Assembly (NCBI GenBank): GCA_000482145.1
Contig: AUXH01000519.1
Location: 1 to 13,797 of the forward strand
Reading direction: 5' to 3'
DNA from: Strigomonas culicis
Taxonomy: Eukaryota > Euglenozoa > Kinetoplastea > Trypanosomatida > Trypanosomatidae
Length of the DNA: 13,797 nucleotides
The notes beneath the pieces are model-generated. The model searched no databases, was not told the origin of the DNA, and saw nothing but the letters and a program-made list of their open reading frames with translations. Each line of letters starts with the position of its first letter. Position 1 is the stretch's first letter. Positions 1 through 6,991 of the stretch are shown one piece after another. The position numbers and the translations under genes are program-made.

Positions 1-407
1 CCGGCGGCTACTCTCTGAACGGCACCAAGGCGTTCTGGGACAACTGCCCGGCGCGCCAGAGGCTGTTCCGCGCCGCGGAGGTGCTCTCCATTGTGAGTGT
101 TGGGCTCGTCGCGATTTCCGTTGTGTTGGGCTTCTTCTTTCTCTGCTGCTGTGCCTGCATGCGCTACTTCCTCTTCGTGCTGAGCCTCCTCTCCTTCGTC
201 TCGCTCTGCGTGACGTGGGCCATCATGGCCGGTAGCTACAGCAAGGCGCAGGACACGGATGCGACGGTTGCAGCCTCCTTGCTGGACGCGCTGACGTGCG
301 ACGCCATGAAGAGCCAGAACTTCCGCTACGGCGCTGGTTTCGGACTCCTCGTCGCGGGCTGGGGTCTCCAGTTCTTCAACTGCATCATCATCCTTCTCCC
401 GTGCTAG
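1..407 (+). CDS. amastin-like surface protein, 5'-truncated by the window edge
   Basis: This is the C-terminal 134 codons (first full codon at base 3, TAG stop at 405-407) of an amastin-family membrane protein. The rest of the gene lies outside the window; the GTG at 81 is internal and is not the start. The visible protein matches residues 69-204 of the complete amastin gene at 1790. It contains NGTKAFWDNCPARQRLFRAA, then three hydrophobic segments (from AEVLSIVSVGLVAIS, from MRYFLFVLSLLSFVS, and from GFGLLVAGWGLQFF), and it ends in ILLPC like the neighbour. That corresponds to membrane segments 2-4 of the usual four. It is one residue shorter than the neighbour at a CCC-A-C versus CCC-GG-C site, an in-frame 3-nt difference. 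Amastins are kinetoplastid plasma-membrane glycoproteins of unknown biochemical role, with a claudin-like layout. The reading frame is intact, with no sign of a pseudogene. Confidence 0.9.
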   Translation, partial: GGYSLNGTKAFWDNCPARQRLFRAAEVLSIVSVGLVAISVVLGFFFLCCCACMRYFLFVLSLLSFVSLCVTWAIMAGSYSKAQDTDATVAASLLDALTCDAMKSQNFRYGAGFGLLVAGWGLQFFNCIIILLPC

Positions 408-989
408 AGAGAATGTGTTTAAAAAGATGCTGCATTCTTATATACGTACATGCATTTCTTTTTTCCCCTTTTTTTACCTTTTTTGCTGCCTCACTTTTTT
501 TTTTTGCGTTTGCATTTTCTTTCATATATACATGTATCTTATGTTGTGTTCTCATTTTTCTTCGTTACACAAAATGAAAATGGAGAAGATATCGATACAT
601 ATAAAATAATAAACAAGAAAGTTTTTTTTTTACAGGCGTTGGTGTTTTTTCTGACTAATTTTTTTACTCTCTCGTTTCTGTTTTTTCATTTGTTAGTCTA
701 CTGCACTGTTGAAGAAGAAGAAAATGCAAAATTTGCAATGGAAAAGAAAAATAAAAACTTTCTTTTTTTTTTCTGGTGTTGAGTTCTTTTCTGTTACTGA
801 ACCTCTGGTTGCGTCACGACAATTTCTTGTCTTCAGTCTTCTTTTATTCTTATTATTACCAACGAATAATAAATAGTAAATAAAAAAGACATTAATAAAG
901 ATAAGAATAGAACAAGAAAGAGCTGCGGCGCCGTTTACGTTCAGAAGAAGAAACAACGCAGTTTTTATATGCATCACTAGTTTTTTTTT

Positions 990-1026
990 GTTGTGTGTGT
1001 GTGTGCGTGCATATATATATATATAC
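990..1026. repeat. (GT)n-(AT)n compound microsatellite
   Basis: A TTTG/GTGTGTGT stretch passes through GCGTGC into ATATATATATATATAT. It is a simple-sequence repeat in the amastin spacer, likely within the 3' UTR of the upstream gene. No function is evident. Confidence 0.8.
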
Positions 1027-1693
1027 TGCAGTTGAGCATTAAATGAATAAATAAGTAATTATTCATCTACATATGTATACATACATTTATGAGTAATAAT
1101 AGGATACAATAATAAATATTCTTAAAGCGAGAAGAGAATTCTTTTTTTATTATTCTTTTCTCTTTTTGTTTTGGAGGCTGTGGGTAGTTATTACTATTAT
1201 TATGATTGTTTATGTATTGACATTTGGATGTAATTACATTATTCTCTTTTTTTTTGTAGATTTAACAGGAAATGCATAACACTTAACTCTTCTTCTTTCT
1301 CTTTCCTTGTACTTCAACTCATATAAAAGTAATAAAAAAAACTAACGAGAAAAAGTAGGCGTATTCCTTTCATCCCAAAAAATAAATGAAAAAAAATATA
1401 TTATATATGCATTTACTTTCTTTTGGATTCTCAACATAATAAAGGACTAAATCAAAAACAATTCTTCTTCTTTTTTTTTATATCACTTTTTGTATCTCAA
1501 AAGGGAAAAGGAAAAGAGGGTAATGTTTTTTTTTTTCCTCTTATGTGTGTGAGAGGCGGTAGGTGAGTCCACTCTCATGAAAGGCATGTCTGTGTATGTA
1601 AATATGTATTTTTACTTTTCCCCCTCTCTCTCTTTCTAGTTGTTTGATCTTCATATAATACGATACGGCTCTCTGTCGAAGATAAAAAAAAAA

Positions 1694-1776
1694 CTCTTCT
1701 TTTTCTTTTTCTTTTCACTCAAAGTCTAAACAACACTAATTATCTCTCTCTCTCTCTTTTATTATCTTTCACGAAG
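1694..1776 (+). promoter_or_regulatory. polypyrimidine tracts and candidate trans-splice acceptors for the second amastin
   Basis: Kinetoplastid mRNAs receive a spliced leader at an AG following a pyrimidine tract. Two candidates are visible. The first is a CT/T tract at 1694-1720 followed by AG at 1723-1724, giving a 65-nt 5' UTR. The second is a TC-rich tract at 1743-1770 followed by AG at 1775-1776, giving a very short 13-nt leader. No ATG lies between either AG and the start at 1790, so both are compatible with the chosen start. I slightly favour 1723-1724, because the 13-nt leader is unusually short and includes an A-run. Confidence 0.55.
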
Positions 1777-1789
1777 TAACAAAAAAAAA

Positions 1790-2404
1790 ATGTGCTCCAG
1801 CGACACTCGTATCAGCACCATCTTCTATGCTATCCTGGAGTGCATGGTGCTCATCGTCGTGGTACTCGGCACTGTCTTCGACCAGTACCGCCTCAAGAGC
1901 CTCGATGCGAATGATAATGTTTCGGCCAACTTTGGGAGTGTTTTCAACAATGGCAACTGCGTCACGCTGTGGGGCGCGAAGCAGAAGTGCTACTCCGGCA
2001 GCTACTCTCTGAACGGCACCAAGGCGTTCTGGGACAACTGCCCGGCGCGCCAGAGGCTGTTCCGCGCCGCGGAGGTGCTCTCCATCATCAGCATCGGACT
2101 CGTCGCGATCTCTGCTGCGTGCGGTCTCTTCTATCTCTGCTGCTGTGGTGGCTGCATGCGCTACTTCCTCTTCGTGCTGGGCCTCCTCTCCTTCGTCTCG
2201 CTCTGCGTGACGTGGGCCATCATGGCCGGCAGCTACAGCAAGGCGCAGGACACTGAGGCGGTGGTGGCAGCCTCGGCGGATGACACGCTGACGTGCGACT
2301 CCATGAAGAGCCAAGACTATCGCTACGGCGTCGGCTTCGGCCTCCTCGTCGCGGGCTGGTGCATTCAGCTCCTCAACTGCATCATGATACTCCTCCCGTG
2401 CTAG
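1790..2404 (+). CDS. amastin-like surface glycoprotein (four-pass membrane protein)
   Basis: The 204-residue product has the amastin layout. Hydrophobic segments run at about residues 10-30, 94-118, 122-147 and 179-203, with a cysteine-bearing extracellular loop between the first two. The loop carries C57-VTLWGAKQK-C67, which fits the amastin signature as I recall it (C-x-[TS]-[LF]-[WF]-G-x-[KRQ]-x-x-C), except for Lys at the position before the second Cys, where D/E/N/T is usual. NGT at 75-77 is a possible N-glycosylation site in the loop. The cytoplasmic-side LCCCGGC cluster at 116-122 could be palmitoylated. Start: the first ATG after the candidate splice sites, followed by MCSSDTRIST, a typical short amastin N-terminus. 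Amastins sit in the plasma membrane; their biochemical function is not established. It is the tandem paralogue of the partial gene at the window start, with mosaic near-identity. Regulation is probably post-transcriptional through the long AT-rich 3' UTR. Confidence 0.92.
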   Translation: MCSSDTRISTIFYAILECMVLIVVVLGTVFDQYRLKSLDANDNVSANFGSVFNNGNCVTLWGAKQKCYSGSYSLNGTKAFWDNCPARQRLFRAAEVLSIISIGLVAISAACGLFYLCCCGGCMRYFLFVLGLLSFVSLCVTWAIMAGSYSKAQDTEAVVAASADDTLTCDSMKSQDYRYGVGFGLLVAGWCIQLLNCIMILLPC

Positions 2405-2518
2405 AGAGAAAGAGAGAAAGGTAGAAAAAAAAAAAGTAGGGGAAAAGAAATACATTTTGTGTCTTTTTTATTAGTAGTATTTTTTTTCTTTGATTGGTCG
2501 TTCGAGTTTTAGCTTGTG

Positions 2519-2559
2519 TTTTTTTTTTTACATGTGCACATGTGCATAAAAAAAAAAAA
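2519..2559. repeat. T11 / palindrome / A12 inverted repeat (potential hairpin)
   Basis: Eleven T (2519-2529) are followed by the perfect 14-bp palindrome ACATGTGCACATGT (2530-2543), then GCAT, then twelve A (2548-2559). In RNA the U-run and A-run can pair around the palindromic core, giving one long hairpin in the 3' UTR of the second amastin. The arms are seen directly; any role in mRNA stability or 3' processing is speculative. Confidence 0.6.
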
Positions 2560-3408
2560 GCGAAGAGGAATCAGAGAATCAAAAGACGAATAAATCAATG
2601 AATGCTACTTATGTTCTTTTTTTTTCTTTTTCTTTTCCTTTTCTTGCTTATGTACAAGACAAATTGGGGCAAGAGAGGGAAAAAAGGGGCGGAAGACGTA
2701 AGTAATTGTATTCCATTTTCGTAGTGTATTGTTTTTTTTTTTGCTTGTTTCGTTTTTAATGTGTTAATCTTTTTATTATCTTTTTTTTTTCTGTTCTTGT
2801 TTCTCTTCCTGTTTTTGTGCTCTTTGTTAATAATACTAGCATGTATTTATTTATTGATTGATCTGTTTGGGTTACATGCCATAAAATTAAGAAATGAAGA
2901 CATGTTTCCTTCCTTTCGTACGTCTATTGGCACTCTCAAGAAAGCAAAGGGAAGAAAAAACAACCTACAGTAGAATGTGTATAAGATCAAGCAGAAAAGA
3001 AAAGTGGTGTTCTGCGGTGTAGTTTTTTATTGCTTTTCTATTTTTTTTTTAATTGTACGTAAAGGCAAAACTATTTTTCAAATCGTAGAGATGCAAATGT
3101 ACATATATGCATCAGCATACACATATATATACACATGTATATACACGAAAAATGCGAGTGTTTTTTTCTGTTTTCCTTTTTTTGCACTATTAGTTTTATT
3201 TTCAGTTTAATTTGAAAAAAAAAACTCTTTTCCGTTTATACGGTTATGCCGAGTTTCATTTGTTTTGTTGTTGTTTAAGTGAACAGTTCTTTCGAAAGGA
3301 AAAGGGTCAATATATATTTATATATGTTTGAAAGTGGTGACTGCTCTCTCCCTGCTTCTTACCCTTTATATACGTGTATGCGTGTTCATTGGATACCATA
3401 TTCTATAC

Positions 3409-3415
3409 TTCTCTC

Positions 3416-3446
<31 letters not shown>

Positions 3447-3450
3447 TTCT
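3409..3450. repeat. (CT)n / CTTT microsatellite
   Basis: An almost pure CT repeat with occasional TTT interruptions lies about 260 nt upstream of the kinesin-like gene's start. It could act as an upstream polypyrimidine tract, but the one ending at 3584 is closer to the ATG. Confidence 0.8.
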
Positions 3451-3514
3451 GGGTTTCTTTTTCTACGCCAGAAAAAAATTGTTTGCTTTACTTAATTTGC
3501 TTGCGTTGTATTAT

Positions 3515-3584
3515 ATTCTGTTTGTTCTTCCTTTTTTTTTTTGATTCTTTTTATTATTATCATTATTTTTACTTTTACAAATAG
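3515..3584 (+). promoter_or_regulatory. polypyrimidine tract and candidate trans-splice acceptor for the 627-residue gene
   Basis: A T-rich tract (about 3515-3576, with a long T-run at 3532-3542) ends in ACAAATAG. The AG at 3583-3584 is the first after the tract and would give a 125-nt 5' UTR with no upstream ATG before 3710. The site is inferred from general trypanosomatid splicing rules, not from a transcript. Confidence 0.55.
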
Positions 3585-3709
3585 AAGGCAAAGGGCTGCT
3601 AGAAGGTGGATTATACAGATCTAAATAATAATCATAATCATAATAATAAAAGGGAAAGAAAAAAAAGCACTAGTCTGCACCGCTCGTTCATTGAACGTAC
3701 CCAGGACAA

Positions 3710-5593
3710 ATGAACGGCTACAATGTCAATCTTAATAATGAGATGATGGCGATGAATAATAATAACATGATATGGCAACCACAACAGCAACAACTACAAT
3801 ACTACAACAATTATAGCGGCAATATGACAGTAAGTTTGGGATCCTTCCGATACGAGAACGGAATGGTGAACACTCCCATGATGACCGCTGGCGGTGTCTT
3901 CTCCTTTCCACCGTACTACAATCAGTACAACAACCCCCACCTCCTCCCCTCCGGCAGCGGCTACATGAACGAGAGCAGCTCCCAGTGCGGCAGTTACTAT
4001 CCCTTCCCGGCGGACGACACGTTGGAGACGATCGACGTGGGCGCGGGCCTGCCGCTTCCGCAAACGAACCCGATGAACGGGCAGACGTGGAGCAGCGCTG
4101 AGGCGGTGGGGGGCGCATCAGAGGAAGTACTCCACCCGTGCGGCTCCATCCTCAGCGGGGCGCTGGCAGCTGCCGCGGCGGAAGCCGAGAAAAACGACGG
4201 CAGTTTCTACGGGCGCCTGCCGGCGAACGGGGCGCCGAGTGCGGAGCCGCACGGCGCCACGCCGGTGACCGTCAGCCGCGACAGTCAGAAGCGGCTGTCG
4301 CGCAGTAGCTTCGACGACAGCGCGGAGGGCACGGCGCCGCCCAAGGCGCGGCTCGGCATGTACTTCAAGAATAAGGAGGTGGGCAGAAACGAGGTCGAGT
4401 ACAAGAAGGAGGGCGAGGCCACCGCGGCCGTGCAGTGCGACTCAACGATGGACCACCCCATCCGTACGCTACTGTTCCTGGACACACAGGCGTGCCCGCC
4501 CGACGAGGGTCCCGTTGAGGTGGACGGCGCCACGCTGCGTGTCGATGGCAGCGTCCTGGGCGGCGCGGAGGCCGCCACGCAGGAAGTGGTGAAGATCGAT
4601 CTCACTCGCATCCACCAGGTGCACCTACAGACCGACGCGGCGTCCTTAGAGAGCGAGCACATGGAAGACGTCCGTATGTACTTCGAGAACGGCTGTAACG
4701 TAGCGCTGCTGCTCGCGGACAGCGACGGGTCCGCCGCGCGGCCGTCGACGTGGGCCTCCTGGCAGGTGCTGCGCCGCATGCTGAAGAACGTCTTTGCGAA
4801 CAAGCGCAGCACCGCGGAGATCAGCCTCTCGGTGGCGCTGCTGCAGGAGGATGGGGCGTGCGACTTGCTGCTCGACGCCGACGACCGCTTCCACCACGCC
4901 ATGCGGCCGCTCGTTGTGGCGGAGAGCCCCATGTTTGGGAAGGTGGTCAGCGGCATGGTTTACATGGGCGTCGACGACGCGACGGAGTTCAATGACACGC
5001 TGGACGATGCGCTGCGCAGCGCGGAAGATTACTACGAGGAGTACCCCGCGCTCGCCGGGGATGAATACGGCATCGTGCAGATCACCGTGCTTTACAAGCA
5101 GATCCGGGTGTCTCCCTCCACGGACAAGGTAGATGTCGTCGTGTCATCCCTCTTCGCGAGTGGCGTCGGTGACGGCGTTATCCACTACAGTCGCATCCTG
5201 GACAAGAACCCGGCCGAGCCGCGCGCGCTCTTCCAGTTCGTGCTCTATCGCAGCGTCCACTGCAACGCCATCTTCACGCTGCGGCTGCCGGCGGAATTGA
5301 TGACGTTGGCGGCGGACGGCGGCGGCGGCGGCGGCAGCACCGCGCAGTTCCTCCAGCTGCTGCGCCGCCTCCGCCGCATGTCAACGCGGCGCCCAAATGT
5401 CCGCAGTGCAATTGGTTTTGTGAAGTCCGCGAGCGCCGGGATCGCCAATATGGAGGCGGACATCAAAGAGATGGGAGATGGGAAGAAGAAGGCATTTATG
5501 CTGCGACAACTGGAGAAGCAAAAGACGATGCTGGCGGACACGGAGGCGCTGCTCGCGAACCCGAGGGAAGAAGTGCCTAAGACGTATGTCTAG
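3710..5593 (+). CDS. kinesin-like protein with a degenerate, probably non-catalytic motor domain (627 aa)
   Basis: Seen: residues 1-130 are Asn/Gln/Tyr/Met-rich and low-complexity. Residues 214-222 carry a GMYF motif shared with the downstream paralogue. Residues 250 to about 565 look globular. Landmarks resembling a kinesin motor, in order: IRTLLFLDTQACPPDE (251-266) like the first strand VKVxVRxRPxxxxE; VKIDLTRIHQV (294-304) like the FxFDxV strand; YFENG-CNVALLLAD (324-337) at the P-loop; ISLSVALLQEDGACDLL (371-387) like VSYLEIYNExxxDLL; LVVAESPMFGKVVSGMVY (401-418) like LxVxExPxxGxxVxGL; GIVQITVLYKQI (454-465), the strand after switch I; VVVSSLFASG (476-485) at the switch II strand; IFTLRL (521-526) at the LTRLL site, then a Gly6 run; and a charged C-terminal helix (about 575-618) ending KTYV. 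P-loop GKT, SSRSH and DLAGSE are all absent, so ATP hydrolysis is unlikely. Spacing between landmarks is close to that in kinesin-1. Start: first ATG after the candidate splice AG. The CDS is secure; the kinesin fold is inference. Confidence 0.8.
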   Translation: MNGYNVNLNNEMMAMNNNNMIWQPQQQQLQYYNNYSGNMTVSLGSFRYENGMVNTPMMTAGGVFSFPPYYNQYNNPHLLPSGSGYMNESSSQCGSYYPFPADDTLETIDVGAGLPLPQTNPMNGQTWSSAEAVGGASEEVLHPCGSILSGALAAAAAEAEKNDGSFYGRLPANGAPSAEPHGATPVTVSRDSQKRLSRSSFDDSAEGTAPPKARLGMYFKNKEVGRNEVEYKKEGEATAAVQCDSTMDHPIRTLLFLDTQACPPDEGPVEVDGATLRVDGSVLGGAEAATQEVVKIDLTRIHQVHLQTDAASLESEHMEDVRMYFENGCNVALLLADSDGSAARPSTWASWQVLRRMLKNVFANKRSTAEISLSVALLQEDGACDLLLDADDRFHHAMRPLVVAESPMFGKVVSGMVYMGVDDATEFNDTLDDALRSAEDYYEEYPALAGDEYGIVQITVLYKQIRVSPSTDKVDVVVSSLFASGVGDGVIHYSRILDKNPAEPRALFQFVLYRSVHCNAIFTLRLPAELMTLAADGGGGGGSTAQFLQLLRRLRRMSTRRPNVRSAIGFVKSASAGIANMEADIKEMGDGKKKAFMLRQLEKQKTMLADTEALLANPREEVPKTYV

Positions 5594-5604
5594 GACACAC
5601 ACAC

Positions 5605-5608
<4 letters not shown>

Positions 5609-5640
<32 letters not shown>
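5609..5640. repeat. (AG)n microsatellite just downstream of a stop codon
   Basis: About fifteen AG units begin some 16 nt after the TAG of the 627-residue gene, preceded by a short CA repeat. As RNA this is a purine-only stretch at the start of the 3' UTR. Shorter GA-rich runs also follow both amastin stops. On the opposite strand it is a CT tract. Confidence 0.85.
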
Positions 5641-5642
<2 letters not shown>

Positions 5643-6090
5643 AAAGATAACAAAAAAAAATAATGGTAATAATAGATACATATTAAAACAAGAAAGAAAG
5701 GAAGGAAGAAAAAGAATGATGGAACCACAACCATCATCGGCGTCGACAGGCACACCGTGAATATGCATAGTATGTATTACTAGAAGTAATAGTAGTGGTA
5801 TTATTGTATATATATATATATATGTATTATTTTTTTCATTTGCTTTTCTGATAGTGGCAGCAACGGTAAACATGCAGGTTTACTATGAGAAAGAGAAAAG
5901 AGGGGTTTAAATACATGCATGTATACATATACGTAAGCGGATCAAAAGTACAATTGGAAGACAGGGGGGGGGGTTGTATTGCGTTTTTTTTTTCTTATTA
6001 CAAATAGAATCGTTTCCACAACAACACTTGTTATCTTGTTTTGTAGTGCTTCTCTTTGCATTATTCTACGTAGAATATTCTGTTTTTTTT

Positions 6091-6110
6091 GTTTGTTTGT
6101 TTGTTTGTTT
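6091..6110. repeat. (GTTT)5 tandem repeat
   Basis: Five perfect GTTT units follow a T-run in the spacer. It is a simple repeat with no evident function. Confidence 0.8.
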
Positions 6111-6339
6111 TACTTTCATTTTTCTTTTTTACTACTTGCTTTACGCGTGTGTATGTGTTTTTTTTTTTGGAGCCTGCAGAAAAAATGGAATTGACGGGGT
6201 AGGCAAGGAATACAATAAAGTAGATAACTATTTGTACTGCATCATGAAGTGTGTAGCACGATAAAAAGTATTCATTCGCATGGTCTTCTTCTCTGCCGCA
6301 ATGCGTGTTTGTTTTTTCTTTATTTCTTTCAAATATTAA

Positions 6340-6425
6340 TCCCGCACACCACCACTGCACCCTGCCACGACAGGGATCCTTGGACCTCGAGAAGATAAAG
6401 GATCTCTTTCTCGCATATTGCATGG
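6340..6425. other. GC-richer island with adjacent stem-loops in an AT-rich spacer
   Basis: A stretch of about 85 nt is markedly richer in C/G than its surroundings and contains overlapping complementary arms. CCCTG (6360-6364) pairs with CAGGG (6371-6375) around a 6-nt loop. GATCCTT (6375-6381) pairs with AAGGATC (6398-6404). Alternatively, CGAGAA (6388-6393) pairs with TTCTCG (6408-6413). I find no tRNA layout and no clear C/D or H/ACA boxes. It could be a structured 3' UTR or 5' UTR element, a degraded coding or retroposon remnant, or chance. Confidence 0.35.
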
Positions 6426-6764
6426 TGTATGATTTAACACTTTTCTTTATGCTAAACTATATATATGCGGAAAGAACAAAAGAAAACAATACAATTGGGC
6501 ATTTTAGTGTATTCCATCACGTGTAGATGTTTCAACGATGGACACGCTTGCATGTAATGAATTGTATTGATCTCTCTCTTAGTGTTATTAGGTTGTAGTT
6601 GTTGTTTTTGCTTGTTTGTTTTATTCTTTCTCTTTTTTTTCTCCCCGTGTTGCTTTAACTCTTTGCTTCCGATTGATTGTGACTAAATATTTATTTATTT
6701 GTTGGTACGTAATGTTTTTTTATTATTATTATTTGTTCTCATCTCCTATAATTACACACTATAT

Positions 6765-6766
<2 letters not shown>

Positions 6767-6804
<38 letters not shown>

Positions 6805-6844
6805 GCAATTTGCAATCGATTAATCATTATTATTATTATTATTA
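6767..6844. repeat. (AAT)n and (ATT)n inverted microsatellite pair
   Basis: About eleven AAT units (6767-6801) are followed by a roughly 24-nt spacer and then about six ATT units (6826-6843). The two arrays are complementary and could pair as a hairpin. A further short TAT array lies upstream at about 6718-6732. Confidence 0.8.
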
Positions 6845-6927
6845 CTGTGGATTTGTTTTGTTTTTCATTTGAAGTGTTTATTTCTTTGGGTTTTCTGGTA
6901 TGAAGTATAGAATACGTATATGTGTTT

Positions 6928-6929
<2 letters not shown>

Positions 6930-6991
<62 letters not shown>
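6930..6991. repeat. (TC)n / (TATC)n microsatellite
   Basis: A long TC dinucleotide run (about 6931-6959) passes into TATC and TCTA units and back to TC. It is pyrimidine-rich on the + strand and so could serve as a distal splice-signalling tract. It lies more than 500 nt before the next start codon, so a nearer tract is more likely used. Confidence 0.8.

Larger units (their letters stand above)
408..1789. other. AT-rich intergenic spacer between the two amastin genes
   Basis: The spacer is 1382 nt and I see no gene in it. It should hold the 3' UTR and polyadenylation region of the first amastin and the 5' splice region of the second. Homology with the sequence after the second amastin stops almost at once: only the bases up to TAGAGAGAA around the stop are shared. 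It contains many T-runs (about 448-510 and 765-775), a GT repeat running into an AT repeat at about 990-1025, and a small GC-richer patch at about 918-945. The short ORFs here are T-rich low-complexity readings (Phe/Leu/Ser) with no coding character. Confidence 0.8.
2405..3709. other. AT-rich intergenic spacer between amastin and the kinesin-like gene
   Basis: The spacer is 1305 nt and no gene is supported. It starts with a purine-rich GAGAAAGAGAGAAAG run directly after the amastin stop. It then alternates T-runs with A-rich stretches. It includes an inverted-repeat element at 2519-2559, AT-rich ATATAC repeats at about 3100-3150, a CT microsatellite at 3409-3450 and the splice region of the next gene. 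The ORFs read in it (for example at 2761, 2977 and 3279) are Phe/Leu/Ser/Tyr-rich readings of pyrimidine tracts and are not annotated. Confidence 0.8.

Noticed and set aside
450..977. Short ORFs in the first spacer, some with hydrophobic Phe/Leu translations
   Set aside because: They come from T-rich tracts, have no codon bias like the real genes and overlap one another in several frames.
1769..2455. 228-codon - strand frame covering the complete amastin
   Set aside because: It is the complement of a clear amastin gene; its Glu/Ala/His/Arg-rich translation is the usual antisense artefact.
3580..3587. AATAGAAG, resembling the trypanosomatid cell-cycle octamer (C/A)AUAGAA(G/A)
   Set aside because: A single copy that overlaps the likely splice acceptor AG, so it would be cut by splicing. 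One 8-mer in AT-rich DNA is easily chance.
4691..4720. The kinesin-like regions as active motors
   Set aside because: The P-loop Lys/Thr, SSRSH and DLAGSE residues are all missing at the aligned positions in both proteins, so motor activity is not supported.
5964..5973. G10 run as a possible G-quadruplex or assembly error
   Set aside because: A single G-run without nearby partners cannot form an ordinary intramolecular quadruplex. It is non-coding, so any length error does not affect a gene.
6062..6077. Perfect 16-bp palindrome TATTCTACGTAGAATA
   Set aside because: Isolated and in a low-complexity AT-rich spacer, with no second copy or neighbouring element found to suggest a binding or recombination site.
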